Shown here: one piece after another, positions 1 to 7,905 of the stretch
How the letters are laid out: each line of letters starts with the position of its first letter
Position numbering within the stretch: the stretch's first letter is position 1
Source: Lunasporangiospora selenospora
Lineage: Eukaryota > Mortierellomycota > Mortierellomycetes > Mortierellales > Mortierellaceae
Direction of reading: 5' to 3'
DNA length: 10,632 bases
Assembly (NCBI GenBank): GCA_015680635.1
Contig: JAABOA010000924.1
Coordinates: forward strand, 1-10,632
Program-made: the position numbers and the translations under genes
Notes under the pieces: model-generated
The model's input: only the letters and a program-made list of their open reading frames with translations
Told to the model about the DNA's origin: nothing
Databases searched by the model: none

Positions 1-1613
1 ACTTTCCGGATCCAGAGTGACCGACCAAAGCGACGGTCTGACCAGGCTTGACCTCAATATTCATGTTCTGCAGGATAGGGATGTTTGGTCTTGATGGATA
101 AGTAAAATTAACATCCTTCACGACAATATGACCATTGAACTTTTCAGGCTTGATACCACTTGGATCAAAAGCATCAATTTCCGGGACTCGATCGATGGTT
201 TTGAAAATGATGTGGGCAGCAGCGCGGGCTCTTGCAAAGACAACGACATGGGGTCCAATATTTCCGATTGAGAAGGCAGCAATGACAGTCGCAAACAAAA
301 CAGTAGGGACAGCACCCGAGCTCAAATGGCCACCCTTGACTTGATGTGCTCCGAACCAAAAGGCAAGCGAGTAGGACATAAATAGGATAAGCATGAACGA
401 ACCAGACCCAGTGCCAGTTATCCAAGCCTTCTTGGCGCCGGATGAGTAAGCATTGTCGAGTTCGCTTGAATACTTGGCGAGCTCTCGTGACTGGCCACCA
501 AAGGCTACCACTGTCCTGATAGAGCTGATAGCCTGTTCAGCGATGGCGCCTGCTCGGGCATATGCGTCTTGTCCATCGGCAGATGTCTCAGTGGCGAATT
601 TGGCCATCAGTGCTGCACAAACTATTAGACAAAGGTACAAGATTCAGTTGAGTTGTCAAGTTAGTCTGACTCTATTCGTTCAAAATATCTCAATGCTCCC
701 GCTCAGTCCTGTAAAATAAGCGTTTACGTACCGGCCATCATAGGGACAGCACTAAAAAGAACAAGAGTCATTTTCCATCCATAGGCAAAGGCAATGGCAA
801 ATCCTGTGATGACCATGGAAAAGTTCATGATCACCTGGCCAACCTTGTCCGCCAGGCCGTCAAAGATAAGCTGCGAGTCGGAAGAGAGTCTAGAGTTGAG
901 GGACTGGGACCGCTTGCCAGTATCATGCCAGGCCATATCTTGGCGAAGAATAGAATGCAAGTAGAGGGCACGGATTCGCTTGGTTTGGTTCTCTGCAGAT
1001 AGTGTGAAGAAACACATCTGGCCATAGCCACAGATGAACATGGCGGCACCGACCGCAGTGAACTTGATGACAATCTGGCGAACGACCTCAATTTGTTGTG
1101 GTAAAGGGATCGAAGGCTGAAGCTGAGAGACAAAGTCTCCTAGGAAAATGGAAAGCATAGGTTGACCAACACCCTGAACAACCGCGCAGAGTGAACCCAG
1201 GCTGAGGATAAAGTACATGTCAAAAAAGAGTGAGTAGGAGAAGGGAGAGGTTTGAGGTGGGCAATGAGCTCAGTGCTAGGGTAAGAGCAATCTTACAAGA
1301 CACAGATCCAGTCCCAAGTTGTAGCAAAGCGGTAGAGTTGGAAGTAACCGATTTTAGGTCCCTCCTCGATGCTCTTTTCAGAGTCATCGCTAGTAATATC
1401 GGGTACCTCCTTGTCATCTAGTGTTGAATCACTTGATATATACAAGGATCTGTCCTTTTCATTGGGAATGCTCTCATTGGATGGAGAGGGTGAAAAGTTG
1501 ACGGTAGTGTTATTAGGGTGTGTAGGGTGGTGGTTGCTAATGTGGGAACTCGACGTAGTCTGAGTGACCTGGCCGAGCTCGTGAGACTTGTTGGTCAAAG
1601 AGTTCGTGGGCAT
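1..1613 (-). CDS. ABCB-type multidrug exporter, N-terminal part, 3 exons
   Basis: This is the N-terminal 466 residues of a full-length ABC exporter of the P-glycoprotein/Mdr1 type, which normally has about 1300 residues arranged TMD-NBD-TMD-NBD and pumps hydrophobic compounds across the plasma membrane using ATP. The exons are 1613-1297, 1201-732 and 612-1; joining them keeps one open frame. Residues 1 to about 100 are a Ser/Asn/Thr-rich cytoplasmic tail. The first transmembrane domain follows, from about 105 (DWICVFLGSLCAV) to about 390, with typical family stretches such as AISSIRTVVAFGGQ and FSIGNIGP. NBD1 then begins: the A-loop tyrosine is in NFTYPSRP (Tyr434) and Walker A is GHSGSGK (460-466). 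The window ends there, so Walker B, signature motif and second half lie to the left. The start is the first ATG after a TATA box 71 bp upstream. Family assignment is firm; the exported substrate cannot be read from the sequence. Confidence 0.93.
613..731 (-). other. Intron 2 of the ABC transporter (119 nt)
   Basis: The minus-strand donor is GCCG|GTACGT and the acceptor is TTTGTGCAG|CACTG, with a CTAAT branch-like site about 15 nt before the acceptor. It splits a codon after the first base (G + CA = Ala263). The joined protein reads VPMMAG-ALMAKFAT, as expected in the intracellular loop of the first transmembrane domain. Confidence 0.88.
1202..1296 (-). other. Intron 1 of the ABC transporter (95 nt)
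   Basis: On the minus strand the donor is TT|GTAAGA and the acceptor is TATCCTCAG|CC, preceded by a pyrimidine-rich run. The intron interrupts a codon after its second base: TT + C makes Phe106. Without splicing, the first exon meets TAA within the donor. Joining gives DWICVF-LGSLCAV, which fits the first transmembrane helix of ABCB proteins. Confidence 0.88.
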
Positions 1614-1683
1614 GCTTTCATATGTATCTCGTGCGGCAAGTGAGGAAAGCGCTTATTTAGGGAGAAGAGAGCGCCTCAGGCCT

Positions 1684-1691
1684 TATTTATA
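1684..1691 (-). promoter_or_regulatory. TATA box of the ABC transporter gene
   Basis: The minus strand reads GGTATAAATAAGG, a perfect TATAAATA, ending 71 bp upstream of the start codon. Two CCAAT boxes lie further upstream, giving a conventional fungal core promoter. Confidence 0.6.
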
Positions 1692-1698
1692 CCCAAAA

Positions 1699-1718
1699 CT
1701 GCGGGTTTTCGCTGCGGG
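1699..1718 (-). repeat. Direct heptamer repeat CTGCGGG in the ABC promoter
   Basis: CTGCGGG (CCCGCAG on the coding strand) occurs at 1699-1705 and 1712-1718, a 13-bp period, between the TATA box and the CCAAT boxes. A GC-rich core in tandem just above TATA of a drug-exporter gene could be a zinc-cluster regulator site. It is not the yeast PDRE consensus, so this is inference. Confidence 0.3.
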
Positions 1719-1733
1719 ACACAACTTTTGAGC

Positions 1734-1747
1734 ATTGGACAGATTGG
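1734..1747 (-). promoter_or_regulatory. Tandem CCAAT boxes upstream of the ABC gene
   Basis: ATTGG occurs on the plus strand at 1734-1738 and 1743-1747, which is CCAAT twice on the transcribed orientation, 9 bp apart and about 45 bp upstream of the TATA box. CCAAT is the binding site of the heterotrimeric HAP/NF-Y factor. Spacing and orientation fit a real promoter, but a 5-bp motif alone is weak evidence. Confidence 0.4.
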
Positions 1748-2270
1748 AGCAGGTTTCCTCTGGGGTGGTCGGATCGCAAAAAAAAAAATATACAGTCCTG
1801 GCAAGCAGGGTGGCTTGCCCCAGCTGTGTTGGATTAATCTCTCTTCTAAGCACTGGCCCACCATCTGACAACTCTTTGGTCTGTGGAAGACTGGTCAAAC
1901 TCCAGCTACTCCAATGTTGTACGCCAGACACTCAGCCTTTTACGCCAGCTCAGTCGGTGGCGAAACATGCGCAAAAGCCATCCGTTGAAGCTTCGTACGA
2001 CCACAGCCTTTCTTGGTATGCGCAGCCATTGGCTCGTTTCCTCAGCTTTAACATGGTCTTGTTTGAGTTTATCGTTTTGAAGTCTTGTGCATTCCGTGGT
2101 GACGTTCTCGCTGACTATTTAATCCGCTTTGCGTCATCAGACGTTCGATTGTTCCTTTTCTACCAACTCATCCAACCCCTTGATACTATGGCTTCTTATC
2201 GGCACTTTAACTCAAACAGTCTTGACTGGCCAGTCTACGGGAGAAATGTACTCTGGGACCAAAACCATAG
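1748..2270. other. Intergenic stretch without a recognised gene
   Basis: It holds an 11-A run at 1778-1788 followed by ATATA, and a 180-codon plus-strand open frame (1735-2277) whose translation matches no family I know and overlaps the ABC promoter. Around 2099-2190 there are promoter-like elements (GTGACGTTC, TATTTAA, a pyrimidine-rich leader) ahead of an ATG at 2188, which opens only 29 codons before the FAD monooxygenase relic. This may be the old promoter of that relic. Confidence 0.35.
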
Positions 2271-2870
2271 ACAGTGAGGATAATCCAACTACTTGTTCCG
2301 AGAGTGTTCAAGCGATTGGGTTTGTATGAAGAAATCCTCAAAGCCTCGTTCTCCATTCCAGGGATCCACCTTTCCAAGGAAACAATTATAGACGAAATCC
2401 GTAAAAATATCCTTGTGACTGTTCCCATCTCACTCACAGAGCTCTGACACTCAAAGAATTCTAGAGAGGTCCAGAGTGGTGTGACAGAGAGATGCTTCCT
2501 TTTCTCTGTCAGTCATGCAACAGCCCATCTGTATGCATTCTCTTTGTTACGCCTTATCCATGCTATTCAGCGGAACTATACCATTCCTAGTAACAAAGTC
2601 TTTTAGGAAGTAATCCAGCAGGGCCTGGAGACTTTTGATGGCACAGTATTTTAAAACCCTAAATTCCCCCCTGAGAAAAAACAGCTCTTGATCGATGAGG
2701 CGAAAGACTTTCCAGACTCGGTCAGCGGGACCCTGTAAACTTCGTTGCTGCAACACCAGCAGATAGTACCTTGGCAATGCACCTGGATGGAAAGGTTATC
2801 GAGACATGACGCACGGGACAGATGGTGACGACGTGATTTTTTTTGCCGTATTCGACAGCGAGGCAAGGAT
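2271..2870 (+). pseudogene. Relic of an FAD-dependent monooxygenase
   Basis: Decayed pieces of an aromatic-ring-hydroxylase-like flavoprotein (FAD_binding_3 type, as in PaxM/salicylate hydroxylase relatives) appear in the correct order. An open stretch at 2271-2444 contains VFKRLGLYEEILKASF, which resembles the segment after the N-terminal FAD-binding fold. In the same frame, 2661-2735 encodes KQLLIDEAKDFPDSVSGTL. After a frameshift, 2741-2806 encodes ATPADSTLAMHLDGKVIET and then TGA, where the family has Trp (FETW). A degraded GRxV/GD-like segment and LPxSxAxQG follow at about 2815-2865. The N-terminal GxGxxG region and the C-terminus are missing. Several stops (2445, 2652, 2736, 2807) show it is non-functional. 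Family recognition is from remembered motif order, so the exact subfamily is unsure. Confidence 0.5.
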
Positions 2871-3539
2871 AAAGCCCACTGTCCGAGAGGTCTGCCCCCT
2901 CCCCCCTCCGTGAATAATGAAAGTATGCCTCAAGGTAAATCGGAGCTAGGAAAGAGATACCATTAGCCTGGCCCCCACCCCTGCACTCCAATCAGTGATC
3001 ACTACCAGCCTTGAACAAACCAAACCCAATTGACAACACAAGTAAATTATCTTGGCTATAAGAGCAAAAAAGGAAGAGGTTCAAACGAGGGACCAGGAAA
3101 CTGAAGCGAGAGGGGGAATAGTCATATAGACTGACAACTATGCTATTAGGTCAGGGACAATCGATCACGATTTTTCAACCAAGTTGTAAAGCAGAAGGGC
3201 CATTGCTCAAGCACTGGTGATGGATGGAGTCACATACAGGTACCGCAGGCCCAGAACAGCTTCAGTCAGCAATTTCGAAAAAGTCATCCAGCACTTTACA
3301 GTGCTGACACTCAATCTAGCAAGTATGTTTAGCACTGTAGCACTCAATATCAGGCACTGGGCCAGTTCTACAATAGTAACAGCTTGCGTTTCAAGAAACA
3401 CAGATGAGATATGCAAAAGCACAAGAAAGGACGAATTCATTCGAACGACAGACAGTCTTTTGAGAATGGCGGGAGGATCCATTGAGAAAAGAAGAGAGGA
3501 TGGCGACACGTTAGTAATCAGGATCATACTGATGGAACC
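2871..3539. other. Stretch without a supportable gene
   Basis: It contains a C-rich tract near 2893-2907 and overlapping open frames on both strands at about 3207-3560 (115 codons plus, 106 codons minus). Neither translation shows a recognisable domain. The minus frame lies directly downstream of the helicase relic and might be its eroded continuation, but I see no conserved helicase motif in it. Confidence 0.3.
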
Positions 3540-4120
3540 TGTATGGCTTCATATGACATCGTAGACTACCATCCATTCTCCAGAAAAAGTGGTATGGAGG
3601 TCTTTATTGCGTGGTTAGTCAGTCTCCGCTCGTAACATGAGTTTAAGTCTGGTCAATCGCGCACAGAGATCCCATATTCATAGGAGAGTGGACTGGCTCA
3701 GGATATTATGGAGTTCTCTCAGTATTTTACTTTAATATTTACAACTGCAATAGCGCTCTCCCTACGAAAGCGTACCGTGTCAAGCATTAAAGAATAAAGA
3801 AACGTTTTCCCTGTTCCCACTGGACCATGAATAAAAATATTTGTGATAGATCGTTCTCATAGTCATGCTTGACGCGGTCATACGCTCGTTTTAGATCCGC
3901 ATTGAGTGTAATGCTAGAGTCAATATCCAAGCCGCAAGATCTACGACAAGAAGTTCTCGATGAGAATGGTTCTGAACATAGTTTGCAGCGGTAGGTTTCG
4001 TTGTCAGCCCATTCCTATCCTGTTTTTGATACAAACTGTGAACGAGATAAAGTGATACTCCAAATGATGCCTCAAGGTCAGCTCTTGCGAACTGAAAACA
4101 ACTCTGTTGTACTAATAGTA
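3540..4120 (-). pseudogene. Relic of a PIF1/Helitron-type DNA helicase
   Basis: Read on the minus strand, this is the start of the helicase domain of a PIF1-like protein, the type also carried by Helitron rolling-circle transposons. From upstream: an open stretch at about 4110-3895, then IDSSITLNADLKRAYDRV (family: LNxxQ..AYD.V), a frameshift near 3855, then NIFIHGPVGTGKTFLYSLM with Walker A HGPVGTGKT at 3829-3803. The frame continues VRFRRESAIAV, the usual strand after Walker A. A probable intron (3742-3602) follows, and the frame resumes TSIPLFLENG, resembling the family segment before GRTAHS, then hits TAG. Walker B and later motifs are not visible. It is non-functional and truncated. No Rep/HUH motif or Helitron end was seen, so a host PIF1 paralogue is also possible. 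Confidence 0.62.
3602..3742 (-). other. Relic intron inside the helicase pseudogene (141 nt)
   Basis: On the minus strand the donor is GCAGTT|GTAAATATT and the acceptor is GCAATAAAG|ACCTCC, with a canonical CTAAC branch site at 3618-3614. Removing it joins SAIAV to TSIPLFLENG in phase 0, the order expected between Walker A and the GRTAHS motif. A retained intron argues that this copy did not arise by reverse transcription. Confidence 0.45.
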
Positions 4121-4255
4121 CACCTTTGAACAGTACTCACTCTCGCTACTCGGTCTCTTCTGGGAGAAATTGTGAGAAATGAGATAGCGATGTGATTACA
4201 GACACACGGGGGCCGCATTGCCCTTCCTAGCCTGAGCCATTGTACGAACTACAAG

Positions 4256-4495
4256 GTGACTTTTGGTTCACAGCCAAACGAAGGGCCAGATTTGGTTAGT
4301 TTCGTAGTCATTGCCGGCCCTGTGACTGTTCTCAATCGGATCCTCCGACTGGCCATGAGGGACATGATGAAATCAATCATCGAATCAACAGAAGGAAGAA
4401 CCGATGTGACTGCCTCAGCACCCCTCAGCGCCTCACCCAGAACGATTTGCGCATACGTCGCGTATGGAGAAGCGCCAAGATATGGCGGATAGATG
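4256..4495 (+). other. Orphan open region, both strands, GC-richer
   Basis: A 78-codon plus frame (GTG start, ending APRYGG then TAG) is mirrored by an open minus frame of about 84 codons with GASPYATYAQIVLGEAL. The segment looks more GC-rich than its surroundings, which makes long frames on both strands likely by chance. Neither translation is recognised and the plus frame lacks an ATG at its beginning. It could be a piece of the element that left the helicase relic, or unrelated sequence. Confidence 0.2.
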
Positions 4496-5243
4496 CGCGA
4501 GGACTTTTGATGCTAAACTATGCTCAATATCTTGTCCAAACTGCCTGCAAGACCTACTATTCTCGATCAAGTCCCGATCTTATTGAAAGCTTGCAACTGT
4601 CCAGGTGAGCGAATGGTGCTTTATTATATCTTGAAAATCGTCACCACCTGTGCGCTGTTGCTAACCTTGATGGGTGTGTATCATATATAATAATATGAAC
4701 AAAGAGGAAAGGCTACTTGAGCATTCTGCATAGTTCTAAGAAGGCGATATCGAGATCTGGATGAATGTGGTGAGAAGTTCTGACCAGATCCGCGTTTTTG
4801 ACACCCTCGATTCAACGTTGTTGTTGCTTGTCACTTGTGCATTTCCGAACACTAGATGACAATCTACAGCGACAGTCAACGGCAAAAGGCGAGCGTGTGC
4901 CCAAAACATCAAAAGGAGAGTCAACCCCTTTGCAGTGGGGTAGGCGCATGTCGTTTTGAAGGATACTTCACAGTCATGACCTACTCTAGTGATAATATAG
5001 ACGCTCTTATTCCCATGCCTTTGTATACTTCATATACCTCCGATGGTTCTTGAGTCTTGTGGGATCCAAGAGGAAAGGTTACACAGGAAAAGGATTGCTG
5101 TTCAGTGAAGATAAAGGCGTCATAAACATGCATGATTCCCAATGGATTAAATGTAGTTTGCATGAGCGCACTCTCCCTCTCATTCTTGCGTATCCTTCAG
5201 TCTTGTGGCTAAGAAAGAATTGGCCTTACAGGGTGAACCAAAG
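4496..5243. other. Intergenic stretch without a recognised gene
   Basis: Only short frames of 60-78 codons occur (for example 4856-5053 and 5050-5286 plus, 4736-4924 and 4981-5163 minus). None has a recognisable motif, a good start context or introns that extend it. The right end is the promoter of the secreted-protein gene. Confidence 0.4.
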
Positions 5244-5322
5244 CCAATGGAGAAAACATGAGTCTGAATACCGAAATGACGCCTAGGGTTCAATTGGTGG
5301 CTGGACAAGAACAGGTATAAAT
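5244..5322 (+). promoter_or_regulatory. Promoter of the secreted beta-trefoil gene
   Basis: TATAAAT stands at 5316-5322, about 138 bp before the ATG, with a CCAAT box at 5244-5248 (72 bp further upstream) and an inverted one (ATTGG) at 5293-5297. The pyrimidine-rich, CA-rich leader after the TATA box is typical of fungal 5' untranslated regions, and no other ATG occurs in it. Confidence 0.45.
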
Positions 5323-5460
5323 TTGAGAGGAAAGGGAGGCGACCAAGTCAAGCCGTTCTTTTCTCTTTTTTCCGCAGTCAATCCCATCGAACAGCCACTA
5401 CAAGAACCTCAACCGCATCCAGAATTCACACACGCATACATCCAAGTCTACTCGAGTAGG

Positions 5461-5994
5461 ATGGTCCGCTCTACTGCTTTATTTATCGCCACCTTGGTGA
5501 TCATAATCCAAGTCTGCATCGCCAGTTATCTTCCCAATGGAATTTACCAGATTGCACTCAGAGGAGGCCAGCTCACCGATCTCGGACAAGGGCCTGACGG
5601 AGAAATTGCACTCCTGCCACCAAAAAACAACTATCAAGCCCAGCTGTGGCGGATTTCATCCCGGGATAATGCAGTCATTATTCAAAACTTTGCATCCCAT
5701 CTTTATATCAGTGGTCGGCTTCATCCAGGCGAGCCATTGAGATTATCCCGGGCCCCAACCTCCTGGAAACTGACTCAAGCGTTCGATGAGAGTCTCTTTA
5801 TTGAGACTGTGGGTCAATATAATGGTGAACACTTGGTCGTTGATGTTTCGGGTTTCGACTCTGAACTTCTAGCCATCCTAGCAAAACCTCGAAAGACAGA
5901 GGATCAAGCATGGTCATTCCATCATGTCGGTGGGTTCTATGAGGAGCCTCGCCAATACCGTCTGCCTTACAACAAGGCTGGCCTCTGCCACTGA
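5461..5994 (+). CDS. Secreted beta-trefoil protein, I66 inhibitor-like
   Basis: This encodes 177 residues in one exon. Residues 1-21 are a signal peptide: a basic start (MVR), a hydrophobic core (ALFIATLVIIIQVCIA) and probable cleavage after Ala21. The mature part starts YLPNGIYQI, continues TDLGQGPDGEIALLP and has three evenly spaced Gln/Ser-Trp positions (QLWRI at 61-65, SWKLT at 101-105, QAWSF at 149-153), one per lobe of a beta-trefoil. The opening GIYQI, LTDLG and QLW pattern resembles fungal serine-protease inhibitors of MEROPS family I66 (cospin type), which act outside the cell on trypsin-like proteases. The frame is open upstream to 5323 without an ATG, so the start at 5461 is the first possible one and matches the signal peptide. 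Only two cysteines occur, one in the signal peptide. An alternative is a ricin-B-like lectin. Coding status is firm, inhibitor role inferred. Confidence 0.8.
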   Translation: MVRSTALFIATLVIIIQVCIASYLPNGIYQIALRGGQLTDLGQGPDGEIALLPPKNNYQAQLWRISSRDNAVIIQNFASHLYISGRLHPGEPLRLSRAPTSWKLTQAFDESLFIETVGQYNGEHLVVDVSGFDSELLAILAKPRKTEDQAWSFHHVGGFYEEPRQYRLPYNKAGLCH

Positions 5995-6569
5995 TGGATA
6001 GGCCTGCGTGGGAATGAAAGATAAATTGTAGGGAGGGTTAGCTATTCTATAAACATATTTATGACCCACGGGTAAATGTCATCCAGCACCAAGCTCCTTT
6101 TGCTGGAAAAATAATGCGATTGCTTTGTGTGTTGGGTGTGTGAATGGATGTGCCTTGTTAGGGCAAAATGAGGCAATACGGGACGAATCACCCATAAGCA
6201 ATAGTTGAAAGAAATAGAAGGGAGTGGAAGGAAACAGAGATTTTTATACAGTTTCTCCCACGCCTCCGATGGTTTGAAGTAGTGGAATAGATTTGCATAA
6301 CATGCACAGCACGGACCGCTTGAAGCCAGCTTTCGACAAACTTGATGCAAGTTTGTAGCCTCACAAGAAAAGAGGGGGGGGGGGATGGAAGGAGGTCCAC
6401 ACCACCTAAGCTGTTTTCTGTAAAATGAACAGAAGTCAAGAGGTGTAGACGTGTAATTAAAAGAAGACTAGATCGGCAAGAGACACAATCTCACAATCCG
6501 AAAGTCCCGTGGTGGATACACCATAATGTAATAACTGTACGATTTGGACAGCGAGGTTAGTAATCTTGC
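5995..6569. other. 3' flank of the secreted gene, no gene seen
   Basis: It begins with AT-rich sequence suitable for polyadenylation (ATAAACATATTTATG near 6050). It contains an uninterrupted run of 11 G at 6374-6384. Minus-strand frames at 6042-6350 and 6188-6439 cross this low-complexity sequence and show no domain, so I do not call them genes. Confidence 0.4.
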
Positions 6570-6788
6570 ATGCTCCTGCCTGTTCCAACATTGGCATCTT
6601 TTTCAGGTAAAACTCTCATTTTTAATGAAGTCCTACTCTTGAACTTTACAACTATTCTGTCATGGCCTAATCACATCATTGTCTCTGTAGATTTCTCGGG
6701 CGATGGTCTCCATTCCACAGATAGAGGATTGTTTAGGATTATTAAAGGACGCACTGAGTGCGTCCTAGAACAGGTTGGTCTGCAATAA
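6570..6788 (+). CDS. Weak small-gene candidate with intron-like segment
   Basis: The ATG at 6570 opens 72 codons to TAA. Inside lies a well-formed intron of 84 nt (6607-6690): TTTTTCAG|GTAAAA, branch-like CTAATCA, acceptor TCTCTGTAG|AT. Because 84 is divisible by three, both forms stay open: 72 residues unspliced or 44 spliced (ending GLFRIIKGRTECVLEQVGLQ). I recognise no family. The intron signals are better than expected by chance, but size and lack of homology keep confidence low. It could be the last exons of an eroded gene. Confidence 0.2.
   Translation: MLLPVPTLASFSGKTLIFNEVLLLNFTTILSWPNHIIVSVDFSGDGLHSTDRGLFRIIKGRTECVLEQVGLQ
6746..6766. repeat. Perfect 21-bp palindrome
   Basis: AGGACGCACT and AGTGCGTCCT (10-bp arms) flank a single central G. 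It lies near the 3' end of the weak open frame at 6570-6788. It could form a hairpin in RNA or be a dimeric protein site. No second copy was noticed in the window. Confidence 0.7.
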
Positions 6789-7184
6789 AACTAAATTTTG
6801 TCCCTCGCCACCCCTCTCAAACTCCTTGCTCTGTTCCTTGACACATTCCACCGGTTTTCAAAGTGCCTCAAGCATTTTATCGAAACGTGTTGCCCTCCAA
6901 TATAGCACTCCAATCATCAAGCGTACAATAATAAAACCAGCACTTTTAATGAGATAATTAAAACAAAAATGCCGGGTATTTGTTGTCAGCCCTGGACAAA
7001 TGAATCAGATGTATGTGCTTCCATAGTGCCGAGTCGACTATTTTCTTTTTCTCTTGGGCAATAAATGTCGTCGGTAGGGCTACGCAGGAATGAAGACAGT
7101 CACGCCCACTCCTCCCAGCTCAACTCACATTTTGAGTTGGTGAGTTGAGTTGAAGAACACTAGGACTGGGCGAAGCATAAATTC
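6789..7184. other. AT-rich stretch without a gene
   Basis: I see no gene here. A 60-codon plus frame at 6775-6957 ends in A/T-rich sequence and has no recognisable domain. The right part holds the inverted repeat at 7119-7149, just ahead of the 7185 relic. Confidence 0.4.
7119..7149. repeat. Inverted repeat with 10-bp arms, 11-nt loop
   Basis: CTCAACTCAC at 7119-7128 is the exact reverse complement of GTGAGTTGAG at 7140-7149. The loop carries a further GAGTTG, so GAGTTG-like units occur three times within about 20 bp. This could be the end of a small inverted-repeat element or chance low complexity. Confidence 0.6.
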
Positions 7185-7692
7185 AGAGGATCAGGAGAAC
7201 GAAGGAGAGGCGACCACTTGGCCTTAAAACCAGACGCTTCACTCACAAAGGAAAGCTATGAGCTAGGGTTTATAAAGCTCAAACCACCCCGAGAGGATTG
7301 TAACCAACACTGCTTTCTCGAAGATGTTTGGGCACTAGCTGGATTTGTAAAGGACTGTATCGATAGTCACCTGCGACATGGCCGTAAAATTTCAAACGTC
7401 GCGTGCCTGCATGTTTTTGGATATGATATAGTAAGAGCAAGCGCCAAATCGGAGATTATTCTTTCCAACTATTAGGCATGAGAGGGGATGATGAAGGTCC
7501 TCTTGGCAGAATAGCCAAGATTATTAAAATTATGCAAGAGAAGAACAATAAAGATAACAGCCAAATGGATACCTCTACCACAATCTCTCTTGAGATTCTC
7601 CTAAAATTGAGACGTCTGAAGCCGAGAATCTGGATGAAATTGAGGAATTGCTTGCAAAAAAAAAAAATACCATCCGCTTTTGCACTCCATAA
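7185..7692 (+). pseudogene. Relic of a repetitive Mucoromycota protein family
   Basis: A frame open from 7185 to TAG at 7473 encodes YELGFIKLKPPRED, then LEDVWALAGFVKDCIDSHL and ISNVACLHVFGYDI. This order (ELGFxExKPP, a helix with AxFxKDxIDxHL, then VxCxQVFGY) matches my memory of a large unnamed family that is highly amplified in Mortierella, Rhizophagus and Mucor genomes. The family usually continues several hundred residues with IYxLxE..LPR segments, which are missing here. After the stop, pieces in other frames look like an eroded tail: GPLGRIAKIIK at about 7495-7530 and ETSEAENLDEIEELLAKKK at 7609-7665. The first frame has no ATG at its start, so the 5' end is lost too. Function of the family is unknown to me. 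Confidence 0.45.
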
Positions 7693-7905
7693 CGATCAGA
7701 CAGAAAGTCTTATAATCGTGATTGTCAAATTTGGAGGGTCGAACGGCTCCCCCCCAGACGTAGGCTCCAGGTTGTGTTATCCGGTAGCTCTCGTCTTGCG
7801 TATCTGAGGAAAATGAGAAATCCCTGTCTTAACTTTTATTACTGAGGAAAAGACACAATGGACAAAGCCTCTTCGATTACATTATTTCAAAGTCACCAGC
7901 TGCAT

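Noticed and set aside
174-719. Open frames of 83 codons (minus, 174-425) and 88 codons (plus, 453-719).
   Set aside because: They are shadows of the ABC transporter exons and intron.
1735-2277. 180-codon plus-strand ORF.
   Set aside because: No recognisable domain. It overlaps the ABC promoter on one side and merges with promoter-like and relic sequence on the other; probably a chance frame.
3207-3564. Overlapping frames of 115 (plus) and 106 (minus) codons.
   Set aside because: Both open in the same place, with no motif and no start context. Listed only as an unexplained stretch.
2924-4078. ATGCCTCAAGGT occurs at 2924-2935 and 4067-4078, flanking the helicase relic like a target-site duplication.
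   Set aside because: A few shared 12-mers are expected by chance in 10 kb over both strands, and the flanks do not show element ends.
6042-6439. Two overlapping minus-strand ORFs of 102 and 83 codons.
   Set aside because: They run through simple sequence, including the 11-G tract, and show no domain; more likely 3' flanking DNA of the secreted gene.
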